A DNA stretch of 40,753 nucleotides, taken from the NCBI RefSeq assembly GCF_900119185.1, contig NZ_FPJE01000037.1, positions 1 through 40,753 on the forward strand, read 5' to 3'. A program made the position numbers and the translations under genes. Source of the DNA: Sinomicrobium oceani. Its GTDB lineage: Bacteria; Bacteroidota; Bacteroidia; Flavobacteriales; Flavobacteriaceae. The notes beneath the pieces are model-generated. The model ran no database searches. It was not told where the DNA came from and saw nothing but the letters and a program-made list of their open reading frames with translations. Shown piece by piece: positions 32,615 to 40,753 of the stretch. How positions within the stretch are numbered: position 1 is the stretch's first letter; each line of letters starts with the position of its first letter.

Positions 32615-35600
32615 ATGCATAGTGTGGTAAGGGTAATCACATATGTATTGTTGTTTGTATGGCAGATCATCAACCCGTCACATTGTTTTGCACAAGAAAT
32701 ACCGAAAACCATTCCACCCTCCCCGGATGCTGTTTCGCTCTTTAGATATCAGACCTATCCGGTCGATTATTCAACAGGGCTTCCCCAAATAAATATACCA
32801 TTATACGAGATCAAGAGCGGCAGTTTAAGGGTGCCTCTTGAACTGAGTTATCATGCGTCTGGTAGGAGGGTAGATGACCAGGACGGAGCCATATCGCTTG
32901 GTTGGACGCTAAATGCAGGCGGGACGATCTCCAGAACTGTAAAGGGGTCAGCAGATTTTGGAGCGTATAAATTTCCGTACCCCTTTAAAACAGATGGACT
33001 CACAAATAAAAATGACTGTGCTTATTTAGAGCAGATTGTCCACTATAAGCTTAACCCTACAGAAGTGTTTCCAAGTAATTGGAAAGACAGTGAGTACGAC
33101 ATCTTTTCCTATTATTTTGGCAACAACAGTGGCAAATTCATTTTCAAGGATATAAACAATGTAAAAACCCCGATCCTGTTAACAACCTCTAAACCCTATG
33201 TCATAACACCGGTTTACAGAGCGGAAGACAGTCCCTATGGTATATTGGAGAGAATTGACATCCTGGACGATAAAGGAGTTCTTTACCAATTCACCCCTAT
33301 GGGACATTATAATGGAAGCGATGGATCTGTCATTGAAAATGAATACTGCCTGACTAAAATTATTTCTGCGGATAAGGCCGATACCATTTCGTTTACCTAT
33401 ACCTCGGTTAATCAAACAAGGACAAGGATAAGCCATACAATTACCGCTATCGATAAGGTAAATAATGGTGATCAAGATATAGTAGGCGAAAATTCATTAT
33501 TTTCAACTAACTATGACTTTTATGCTGTTCCAAGATTACAACAAATTAATTTTAGGCATGGCAAGGTTGTCTTTAACCTTGTTTCCGGCAGCGATAAGAT
33601 TGATAATATTCAGGTGTTCGACAGTAGTAATAAACCTATCAAGAGCATCCAGTTTAACCGTTCCAGATTAGATGCTTCTTCTGCGGGAACGTCCAGCAAT
33701 ATCACCAATAAACTTGATAATATTGTTTTTAAGGACGCTACAGGTTCGGCCATAGAAAATTATGCGTTTGAATATTACCCGACAGCAGCGACATCAGGTG
33801 TTTTAAATCTTCACCATCGTGATTGGTGGGGCTACTATAATGTATCAGGGCGGGATGATATGGTTCCAAGATATACGAATCTGGAATGGGTCACCTCTGC
33901 ATCAATTTCGTTCGATCATAGTATAGGGAGTACTTCTGCCAACCGAACCCCAAAGCTTACAGGGCTCCTGTCAGGTGTGCTGAAAAAAATAACGTATCCC
34001 ACGGGAGGTAGTTCAGAGTTTGTTTATCAGAATAACCGGTATAAACATTACTCATCCTCTCAAGTAAAGGATGGCCCCGGAATTCGCATACAACAGATCA
34101 AAACCAATGATAGAAACGGGACAACAAGCTACCGTACCTTCGTTTATGGAGAGGATGGAAACGGTTACGGCACTATAGATCTGGTACCAGATATTAGTAA
34201 TATGGCAAAGGAATCGCATTATTACTACTTTATGCCAAATGGTGATATAAATCCTTTGAATCCTTATGGTAACAGCTCTTACCGCGAACGGGTTTTTTAT
34301 GATGATTTTATTCCTCAGTTAAAAGAGCTTGCCACCAGGCCGGTAACTTATAAGATGGTAACCGAATATCTTGGTACACCAGAGGACAATACCGGAAAAA
34401 TAGTATATACTTATGATTATCAACCTTGGACCCCGCAGAGTTTTCAAAACAGCAGGAATGAACTGACAATTCGCGGACAACATATTGTGAATTATAACTA
34501 TTGGAATAAACCTTCTTTGATTAATAGGAAAGAATATAAGAATATAGCTAACAATCGTCCGTACCAGCTGGTAAAAGAAACCGTGAACAATTACGGTACT
34601 AAGATAACAGAAAAAATTTATGGATTACATATTGATCGGGTTAATATTTTTCCACAGAGGGCTCCTGCTCCTGATCCTGATCCCGATTTTTCAGGTAAAT
34701 ATGTAGAACCGTGGGCTGTACTGAGAACCGGGAGTCCCACTAATCTTCCCTATGCTTTCGGTAAATATCAAATTACGGCTGGATACAAGTATTTGAGTAG
34801 TTCATCCGAAACAGTCTATAATGAAGATGGTATGAGCAATTCCACTCTTACCTCGTATATTTATAATTCCCGGGGGTATGTCAGTTCTGTTACAAGTAGC
34901 GCCTCTGACGGAGGGAGCTTGGGGATGCAGACTAAATATCCTTTTGACTATTCGGGCAACACGGTGCTGTCCCAGATGGTAAGGCCTGAAACCAATATGT
35001 TGAATTATCCTGTAGAAGAAATTCAGTTAAAAAATAATGTAGTAATCAATGCAACTAAGATAAATTACTTCAACTGGGGGGCATCAGTTCCCCAGATTTA
35101 TCCCCAGATAATACAAACCAGGACCGGGTCGCTACCCTATGAAACAAAGATCCGTTTTTACGACTATGACAATTTTGGTAATTTGCTTAGTGTAGCCAAG
35201 GAGAATGGCCCCACGGAGAGCTATGTATGGAGTTATAAAAATCAATATCCTGTTGCGAAGGTATTAAATGCAAATTATAATACAATAGAGACCCTATTAG
35301 GAGGTGCGACAGCAGTTAGAACCTTTTCTGCGAGCATTCCGCCAAGTGCCAATGCTGTCAACGATTTTCTTAATCCTCTTAGAGCAGAAGGACTAAAAGA
35401 TATTCAGGTTACTACTTTTAGCTATAAACCCTTAGTCGGAATGACGAGTCAGACCGATGCAAAGGGAATGACGATGTATTATGAGTACGATAACTATCAA
35501 CGATTGATTAGTGTGAAAGACCATAATAGGAACGTTGTTAAGAATTATAAATACAACTATGGTAGTGGAGTTTCGTCAGGCGTGTATTTTAATAGTTATG

Positions 35601-36454
35601 TAAGCCAAAGTTATACAAAGACAAACTGTACCAGTGGTTACGGTACCAGCGTAACCTATCGGGTGCCGGCAAAAAAGTATTTTTCTACCATATCGCAAGC
35701 AGATGCAGATGCTAAGGCCAAGGCTGATATGCAGGCAAATGGGCAGAACTATGCCAACCAGCACGGGGAATGTTTTTACAGGAATGCCAAAAAGCAGCAA
35801 ACCTTTACAAAGGATGACTGTCCTGTCGGGGTGAATGGGTCAAAGGTTACATATACTGTTCCTCTTGGAAAATATACATCCACTATGTCACAAGCAGATG
35901 CCGATGCTATGGCACAGGCTGAAATTGACGCTAACGGACAAGCCAATGCCAATGCTAATGGTGCTTGTGGGTTTTACAACGTAGCTGTACATAAAATTTT
36001 CACAAAAAATAACTGTCCTGCCGGTGAGATACCGAGTGAAGAAGTATATAAAGTTCCAGCTAAGAGGTACTATTCTCGGATTTCTCAAGAAACGGTAGAT
36101 GCAATGGCACAGGCTGATATTGATGCCAATGGACAGGCCTATGCCAATACCAATGGTACATGCCGCCAGGCGGTGAGTTTCTCGTTTTCGAATTCTACAT
36201 CGGATAGTTTCGGAGTATCTTTCAAGGATAATTATGGCGTCATAAAAAGTTATACCTGTCCTCCGGGATATTCTTCGCTGGTATTGCCGGAAGGGGTCTA
36301 TACCATAACGGTTCAGAATATCAGTTCGAATATTAATCGTCAAATATATGTGGGAGCCCGAACGGCAATTGTGGGCACCTATGTACAATTCAGTAATGTA
36401 AATGTTTTTAATGTAGGTTTTCCAAGTGAAAAATCAATGGGCATGTTAAACTAG
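32615..36454 (+). CDS. TcB-like N-terminal RHS protein with DUF5977 repeats, cassette 2
   Basis: A 1279-residue protein from the ATG at 32615, chosen because a signal peptide follows at once (MHSVVRVITYVLLFVWQIIN, ending CFAQ); the frame is open from 32483. The entry region (YSTGLPQINIPLYEIKSGSL, LGWTLNAGGTISRTVKG) matches the cassette 1 protein. YD repeats lie near nt 35400-35560 (DAKGMTMYYEYDNYQRLISV). Three repeats of about 62 residues with the DUF5977 pattern follow (YTKTNC, FTKDDC and FTKNNC starts; TISQADADA and ANGQ..AN..G.C cores) at about 35610-36165. A short beta-rich tail ends the protein. The DUF5977 block is absent from the cassette 1 counterpart. Confidence 0.83.
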   Translation: MHSVVRVITYVLLFVWQIINPSHCFAQEIPKTIPPSPDAVSLFRYQTYPVDYSTGLPQINIPLYEIKSGSLRVPLELSYHASGRRVDDQDGAISLGWTLNAGGTISRTVKGSADFGAYKFPYPFKTDGLTNKNDCAYLEQIVHYKLNPTEVFPSNWKDSEYDIFSYYFGNNSGKFIFKDINNVKTPILLTTSKPYVITPVYRAEDSPYGILERIDILDDKGVLYQFTPMGHYNGSDGSVIENEYCLTKIISADKADTISFTYTSVNQTRTRISHTITAIDKVNNGDQDIVGENSLFSTNYDFYAVPRLQQINFRHGKVVFNLVSGSDKIDNIQVFDSSNKPIKSIQFNRSRLDASSAGTSSNITNKLDNIVFKDATGSAIENYAFEYYPTAATSGVLNLHHRDWWGYYNVSGRDDMVPRYTNLEWVTSASISFDHSIGSTSANRTPKLTGLLSGVLKKITYPTGGSSEFVYQNNRYKHYSSSQVKDGPGIRIQQIKTNDRNGTTSYRTFVYGEDGNGYGTIDLVPDISNMAKESHYYYFMPNGDINPLNPYGNSSYRERVFYDDFIPQLKELATRPVTYKMVTEYLGTPEDNTGKIVYTYDYQPWTPQSFQNSRNELTIRGQHIVNYNYWNKPSLINRKEYKNIANNRPYQLVKETVNNYGTKITEKIYGLHIDRVNIFPQRAPAPDPDPDFSGKYVEPWAVLRTGSPTNLPYAFGKYQITAGYKYLSSSSETVYNEDGMSNSTLTSYIYNSRGYVSSVTSSASDGGSLGMQTKYPFDYSGNTVLSQMVRPETNMLNYPVEEIQLKNNVVINATKINYFNWGASVPQIYPQIIQTRTGSLPYETKIRFYDYDNFGNLLSVAKENGPTESYVWSYKNQYPVAKVLNANYNTIETLLGGATAVRTFSASIPPSANAVNDFLNPLRAEGLKDIQVTTFSYKPLVGMTSQTDAKGMTMYYEYDNYQRLISVKDHNRNVVKNYKYNYGSGVSSGVYFNSYVSQSYTKTNCTSGYGTSVTYRVPAKKYFSTISQADADAKAKADMQANGQNYANQHGECFYRNAKKQQTFTKDDCPVGVNGSKVTYTVPLGKYTSTMSQADADAMAQAEIDANGQANANANGACGFYNVAVHKIFTKNNCPAGEIPSEEVYKVPAKRYYSRISQETVDAMAQADIDANGQAYANTNGTCRQAVSFSFSNSTSDSFGVSFKDNYGVIKSYTCPPGYSSLVLPEGVYTITVQNISSNINRQIYVGARTAIVGTYVQFSNVNVFNVGFPSEKSMGMLN

Positions 36455-36460
36455 GAGGCA

Positions 36461-36768
36461 TATTTTGATGAATTGTCAAAACAGGAAAAGAAACTATGAA
36501 AAAAGTGCAGGTGCCGTAAACCACTATAGCCGTTTTGAAAGAGTGTGATAAAAATAACATTTTTAAAATCAGTATTTTGCGGGTGTTGTTGCCTCAAGTT
36601 CAGATAACAATATTTACCTATATCCCTTTGGTCAGGATGATCAGTAAATAGGATCCTTAAGGGAATGCTACCTATTTCGAATTCGATGATTTTAATCGAT
36701 TGAATTTTATCCTGGAAGAAGAAGGAAAACTGTTAGAAGAATATAAATATCACTATAAAGGAGAATAA
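36461..36768 (+). pseudogene. RHS fragment between two RHS genes
   Basis: Bases 36661-36768 read ATYFEFDDFNRLNFILEEEG then KLLEEYKYHYKGE and stop. This is the typical last YD repeat of the TcB-like proteins (compare LVEEYTYHYKN at the end of the gene at 21666). Upstream to about 36590 the other frames give only scraps. The start of such a gene is missing, so this is the decayed 3' end of another TcB-like gene, placed exactly where one would precede the DUF6443 gene at 36771. Confidence 0.6.
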
Positions 36769-36770
36769 AT

Positions 36771-38006
36771 ATGAAAAGCATATATATTATTAGTATACTC
36801 TGTATGTTGAGTACATGTAAAGGTTATTTATATGGGCAAAAAGATCTTATTAAAAAGTGTCAGGATGTAGTCTCTCTAAGGGAAAGAGAGGTGATTTTTG
36901 AAGCAAAAGGAGGTTCTCAAAACCTAACAATTCTGCGGCCGGGAACATCGTGTATTAATGCGAACATTACGGTATATAATGCACTGCCCGAATGGATAGA
37001 AATAAATATTGTCAGAAGTACTTCGATGGAGATCGTCTGCAAGTCTAATTCTTCAATAGTAAAAAGAAATTTTACTGTTCAATTTTCAGTAAATGGTAAG
37101 CTTGCTCAGGCAACATTATCAGTAGTTCAGGAGCAAAAAATTTTGGCTGAATTTTATCCAGTTAATGATGGTGACGGTTATGGAGATATGTATGCTACTC
37201 CTCATCTGGAAACTCTTCCTAATCCGGATTGGGTAGAGAATAATGAAGATTGTGATGATAGTAATGAAGCCATTAACCCTGAAACTATTGGGTGTACAGA
37301 TCAAGATAGAAATGGACTTGGTGATCCGAATGATACAAAAAAAGGATGCTTTAGACCCAATAGTTATATATTGAATAATGATGATAAGTGCCCTTTTGCT
37401 TCCGGACCTTTGGATAATAATGGATGTCCTGTTGATTATGAAAATATTTCGTATAGCGATGAAAATTATCTTTTTACCCGTACCTATCAGAAAGCCATGA
37501 CCACAGCGGATGGTATTGAAGAAAGCGGGGATGTTCAGGAATCCATTGTGTATTACGACGGTCTGGGTCGTCCCAAGCAGGGCGTAGCGATACGTCAGTC
37601 CCCGGGGATGCAGGATATAGTCACGCATATCGGTTATGATGCCTTTGGCCGTCAGGACAAGGAATACCTACCCTTTGTGCCTGATCCCGCACCGGACAGC
37701 TACGGTAGTTTCCGTAGCGGGGATGTAGCAGGGAGTACCCAGGCGTATTACCAGTCAAAATACCCTGCAGATTTTACGGGGCTTACGGTTTCGCAGGTCA
37801 ATGCGTATGCCCAGAAGCAGTTAGAGGCTTCCTCCGCCGCGATGGTTACAACCTATACATACGATCCGTTAGTAGGGGTTACCAGTATTACCGACCCCCG
37901 TGGTGTGACCATGCGGTATAGCTATGACGATTTTAACCGTTTGGAGTTTATCCGTGATGAGACCAATTCCTTGTTAGAGCAGTTCCGATACCATTATAAA
38001 GACTAA
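36771..38006 (+). CDS. Short chimeric DUF6443/RHS protein
   Basis: A 411-residue exported protein (hydrophobic N-terminus MKSIYIISILCMLSTCKGYL). A beta domain precedes calcium-type Asp-rich repeats (VNDGDGYGDMY, NEDCDDSNEAINP, NNDDKCPFASGPLDNNGCP). The DUF6443-like region follows (ENYLFTRTYQKAMTTADGIE, YYDGLGRPKQGVAI). Instead of continuing into the YD-repeat core, at nt 37833 it switches to the terminal segment of TcB-like proteins (TTYTYDPLVGVTSITDPRGV, FIRDETNSLLEQFRYHYKD). So it has the head of one RHS class and the tail of the other, and no toxin tip. Bases 37471-37832 are identical to 39019-39380 in the next gene, which points to recombination or gene conversion. Confidence 0.75.
   Translation: MKSIYIISILCMLSTCKGYLYGQKDLIKKCQDVVSLREREVIFEAKGGSQNLTILRPGTSCINANITVYNALPEWIEINIVRSTSMEIVCKSNSSIVKRNFTVQFSVNGKLAQATLSVVQEQKILAEFYPVNDGDGYGDMYATPHLETLPNPDWVENNEDCDDSNEAINPETIGCTDQDRNGLGDPNDTKKGCFRPNSYILNNDDKCPFASGPLDNNGCPVDYENISYSDENYLFTRTYQKAMTTADGIEESGDVQESIVYYDGLGRPKQGVAIRQSPGMQDIVTHIGYDAFGRQDKEYLPFVPDPAPDSYGSFRSGDVAGSTQAYYQSKYPADFTGLTVSQVNAYAQKQLEASSAAMVTTYTYDPLVGVTSITDPRGVTMRYSYDDFNRLEFIRDETNSLLEQFRYHYKD
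37471..37832 (+). repeat. 362-base direct repeat, copy A
   Basis: Identical by eye to 39019-39380. Encodes the DUF6443-like region. Sequences diverge sharply on both sides. Confidence 0.9.
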
Positions 38007-38027
38007 CTTTTCTGATCATATGTAGTT

Positions 38028-40753
38028 ATGCAAAAAAATACGATACTATTAGTTTTAAGTATACTGTCCTCTTTTGTTGTATTTCCGGTGTTTGGGCAGA
38101 ACGCCTATGTAAAGGGACCTACACAGGTTCCTTACAAAAACACGAGTACTTATACGGTAATGCGGGCAGGTAATACTTCCGATGCGCAATGGAGTGCCCA
38201 GGGCGGTACAGTACAAAGTTATACGTCGACCAGTGCTTCGGTTAAGTGGCATGGGGATAGCAGTAGCGGTACGGTATATTTTAATTCCTCATCTACCGGT
38301 ACCCTGACCCTGGCAGTGCAGATCACCGGGGTTCCTCCAAAAACACCAGCCCATCCTGTGATCACCAGTACGGATTGCGACAAAGCAACCCTTTCACGTA
38401 GTGGCACCCCTCCCAGCGGGGTCACCTGGTACTGGCAGGGCAAGAACGGTAATGGTACGAGCACGAACCTGGGTTCGGGTAGTACGTATACGGCGCAGCA
38501 AGGCAGTGGCGTTTATTATATCAAGGCCAGAAACAGTAATGGAGTGTGGAGCGAAGGCTCGGGAGCTGTATACGTGACCATTCCGAATGATCTTTTGGGA
38601 GTACCTTCATCGCCTTCAGTAACCAACAACTGCGGCAATACGGTACTCACCCGGGGCACGCCTCCGAGCGGGATTACGTGGTACTGGCAGAGTAGTGCAA
38701 CAGGAACGAGTACTTCGAATACTTCGGGAAGCATCACCCGCACCACGGGGACGGTGTATTACCTCCGGGCACGGCATAACAGCTCGGGTTGCTGGAGTGC
38801 TTCCCGGACGATACCGTACACGGTAACACAAGAAAAAACCTGGTATGCAGATAAAGATGGTGACGGATTCGGAGATCCTAACGATACGATCGTCGCTTGT
38901 ACGGAACAGGAAGGTTATGTAGCCCATGGAGACGATCTCTGCCCTGATGTGTACGGAGAAGCCGGTGGTTGTCCGGATGAGAGCTACCAGGAAGTGGCTT
39001 TCAGTAATGAGAACTATGTTTTTACCCGTACCTATCAGAAAGCCATGACCACAGCGGATGGTATTGAAGAAAGCGGGGATGTTCAGGAATCCATTGTGTA
39101 TTACGACGGTCTGGGTCGTCCCAAGCAGGGCGTAGCGATACGTCAGTCCCCGGGGATGCAGGATATAGTCACGCATATCGGTTATGATGCCTTTGGCCGT
39201 CAGGACAAGGAATACCTACCCTTTGTGCCTGATCCCGCACCGGACAGCTACGGTAGTTTCCGTAGCGGGGATGTAGCAGGGAGTACCCAGGCGTATTACC
39301 AGTCAAAATACCCTGCAGATTTTACGGGGCTTACGGTTTCGCAGGTCAATGCGTATGCCCAGAAGCAGTTAGAGGCTTCCCCGCTGAACAGGGTAGAAAA
39401 GCAGGCGGCCCCGGGTAAGGACTGGCGACAGGGCGGAGGCCATGAGGTGGAGTTTGACTACGATACCAATACCGGGCAGGAAGTACGCCTTTACGAGGTA
39501 ACTATTACCGAGACCCAGGCACCTGCCGGAGTATTTACCTATATCCCCGCCCTGGTATTGTTTTCGGCAAACAACGGGTATTACGGAGCGGGACAATTGT
39601 ATAAAACAATAACCCGCGATGAGAACCATAGCGGAACGGGCAAGGCCCATACCACAGAGGAGTTTAAGGACAAGCAGGGCCGTGTGGTCTTAAAACGGAG
39701 CTATACGGTATCGGGCAATACAGATCTGGCTCATGACACGTATTACGTTTACGATGATTACGGGAACCTGACCTATGTATTGCCTCCCAAGGCAGAGGCC
39801 CATACCACCCTTCCTGATGCTACAAAGCGCAACGAGTTGTGCTACCAGTACGTATATGACGGCAGGAACCGTTTGGTCGAGAAGAAGCTTCCTGGTAAAG
39901 CCTGGGAGTCTATCGTTTACAATACGCTGGACCAACCTATACTAACTCAGGATGCCTATTTGGATTCCCAGGGGCAATGGCTTTTCACCAAGTATGATGC
40001 CTTTGGTCGTGTCGCCTATACGGGAACAGTTAAGAATAGTGCAGAGCGAAAATCGCTGCAAGGTACGGCAAATGATACCACGGCCTATTGGCAGTTTGAA
40101 GAACGTCTGGGCTCCCCGGTACTTTATACCGACCAACAGACCCCGGTATACTACAGTAATAGAGCGGCTCCTAAAGGATTGAACGATACGATCCTTACGA
40201 TCAACTATTACGACGATTATACCTTTGACCTGGCCGGGTTAACCAAACCCACGAATGTATTGGGACAGGCTGTGGACAAAAGAACCAAAACAATGGCCAC
40301 GGGAAGTAAGGTCCGTGTGTTGGGTACCGATCACTGGATCACCACCCTGAATGCCTATGACAGCAAGGGCCGATTGATCTATACGGCCAGCAGGAACCCT
40401 TACCTGAACACTACCGATGTGGTGGAAAGCCTGCTGGACTTTACCGGTAAGGTACTAAAAACCCGGACCACCCATACCAAAGGCAGTAATGCCCCTGTAG
40501 TGACTACCGATATTTTCGAATACGACCATGCAGGCCGGCTTTTACGGCAGTTACAATGCCTGGGAGGCGATTGCGGTACGGAAGAAGCCTCGGCTGCGAA
40601 TATCGAATTGAACGAACAGCTTACAGGGCATCAGAGTAAAATAGCCAGCAGTTCTGTTGTATTAAAACCCGGTTTCCATTTTAAGGCCACCAGTAGCGCC
40701 AGCTTTAGTGCTTCGATCAGCATTCCCGGCGAACTTATCGCCGAAAATGTGTA
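38028..40753 (+). CDS. DUF6443/RHS protein, cassette 2 (runs off right edge)
   Basis: Open from the ATG at 38028 to the window end, about 908 residues, with a signal peptide ending VFGQ (about residue 24). Next come two Ig-like repeats (TLSRSGTPPSGVTWYWQG and VLTRGTPPSGITWYWQSS) and a calcium-type Asp-rich motif (DKDGDGFGDPNDT). The DUF6443-like region is copy B of the direct repeat, followed by YD repeats parallel to the protein at 25182 (TYYVYDDYGNLTYVLPPKAE, LFTKYDAFGRVAYTG). Near the edge an extra segment (VVLKPGFHFKATSSASFSAS) interrupts the repeats before GELIAENV. The core and toxin tip lie outside the window. Confidence 0.85.
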   Translation, partial: MQKNTILLVLSILSSFVVFPVFGQNAYVKGPTQVPYKNTSTYTVMRAGNTSDAQWSAQGGTVQSYTSTSASVKWHGDSSSGTVYFNSSSTGTLTLAVQITGVPPKTPAHPVITSTDCDKATLSRSGTPPSGVTWYWQGKNGNGTSTNLGSGSTYTAQQGSGVYYIKARNSNGVWSEGSGAVYVTIPNDLLGVPSSPSVTNNCGNTVLTRGTPPSGITWYWQSSATGTSTSNTSGSITRTTGTVYYLRARHNSSGCWSASRTIPYTVTQEKTWYADKDGDGFGDPNDTIVACTEQEGYVAHGDDLCPDVYGEAGGCPDESYQEVAFSNENYVFTRTYQKAMTTADGIEESGDVQESIVYYDGLGRPKQGVAIRQSPGMQDIVTHIGYDAFGRQDKEYLPFVPDPAPDSYGSFRSGDVAGSTQAYYQSKYPADFTGLTVSQVNAYAQKQLEASPLNRVEKQAAPGKDWRQGGGHEVEFDYDTNTGQEVRLYEVTITETQAPAGVFTYIPALVLFSANNGYYGAGQLYKTITRDENHSGTGKAHTTEEFKDKQGRVVLKRSYTVSGNTDLAHDTYYVYDDYGNLTYVLPPKAEAHTTLPDATKRNELCYQYVYDGRNRLVEKKLPGKAWESIVYNTLDQPILTQDAYLDSQGQWLFTKYDAFGRVAYTGTVKNSAERKSLQGTANDTTAYWQFEERLGSPVLYTDQQTPVYYSNRAAPKGLNDTILTINYYDDYTFDLAGLTKPTNVLGQAVDKRTKTMATGSKVRVLGTDHWITTLNAYDSKGRLIYTASRNPYLNTTDVVESLLDFTGKVLKTRTTHTKGSNAPVVTTDIFEYDHAGRLLRQLQCLGGDCGTEEASAANIELNEQLTGHQSKIASSSVVLKPGFHFKATSSASFSASISIPGELIAENV
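39019..39380 (+). repeat. 362-base direct repeat, copy B
   Basis: Identical by eye to 37471-37832, offset 1548 bases. In this copy the reading continues into a full YD-repeat protein. Confidence 0.9.

Overview
The window looks like chromosomal DNA of a Bacteroidota member, most likely a flavobacterium. The evidence is a SusC/SusD pair, a DUF6520-type peptide, TlpA- and MauE-like redox proteins, two AraC-family regulators, promoter matches of the TTTG / TAnnTTTG type, and long Sec-exported RHS (YD-repeat) proteins with DUF6443-like and DUF5977-like regions. Genus is not resolvable by eye. I saw no tRNA, rRNA or CRISPR.

Layout. (1) 1-338 is the end of an IS21-family element (start of istA plus subterminal repeats). 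It appears to cut a small gene that follows (2) an AT-rich, minus-strand defence-like operon at about 310-4736: XRE-type regulator, MrcB_N-HNH endonuclease, D12-class adenine methyltransferase, four-helix membrane protein, DGQHR-domain (DndB-like) protein. (3) 4760-5054 is a regulatory region with an inverted repeat, two tandem promoters and a strongly folded leader ending in a terminator-like hairpin. The hairpin loop of the leader can pair with the terminator, which suggests an attenuator or a small RNA. (4) 5099-11391 (plus strand): a 54-residue small ORF, SusC, SusD and a TlpA-like lipoprotein. (5) 11392-16196 (minus strand): a propeller-like protein, a Cys-rich DUF6520-like peptide, a MauE/DoxX membrane protein, an AraC regulator and a PAS-AraC regulator. 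Regions 4 and 5 look like one redox/uptake module.

(6) 16714-19828 (plus strand, GC-rich): small HTH protein, holin-like membrane protein, exported cysteine peptidase (endolysin-like), Fn3 protein, and a protein with an N-terminal lipobox and a C-terminal membrane helix, the topology of a unimolecular spanin. This is a phage-type lysis cassette without phage structural genes in view. (7) 20041-20380 is a tandem array with an exact 64-bp period. (8) 20600-40753 is an RHS polymorphic-toxin region with two cassettes. Each begins with a fibre-like gene (broken in the first), followed by a TcB-like RHS protein and then a DUF6443/RHS protein. The first cassette ends in a unique tip and a small membrane-anchored immunity candidate. 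The second holds a chimeric short RHS gene and runs off the right edge. Repeats with GAGCTC-type palindromes flank the first cassette and truncate a second immunity copy.

The most interesting possibility is that regions 6 and 8 are linked: holin/endolysin/spanin cassettes beside Tc toxins are known as type 10 secretion systems, and here such a cassette sits just upstream of split, Tc-like RHS genes. The Sec signals on the RHS proteins argue against simple lytic release, so this stays a hypothesis.
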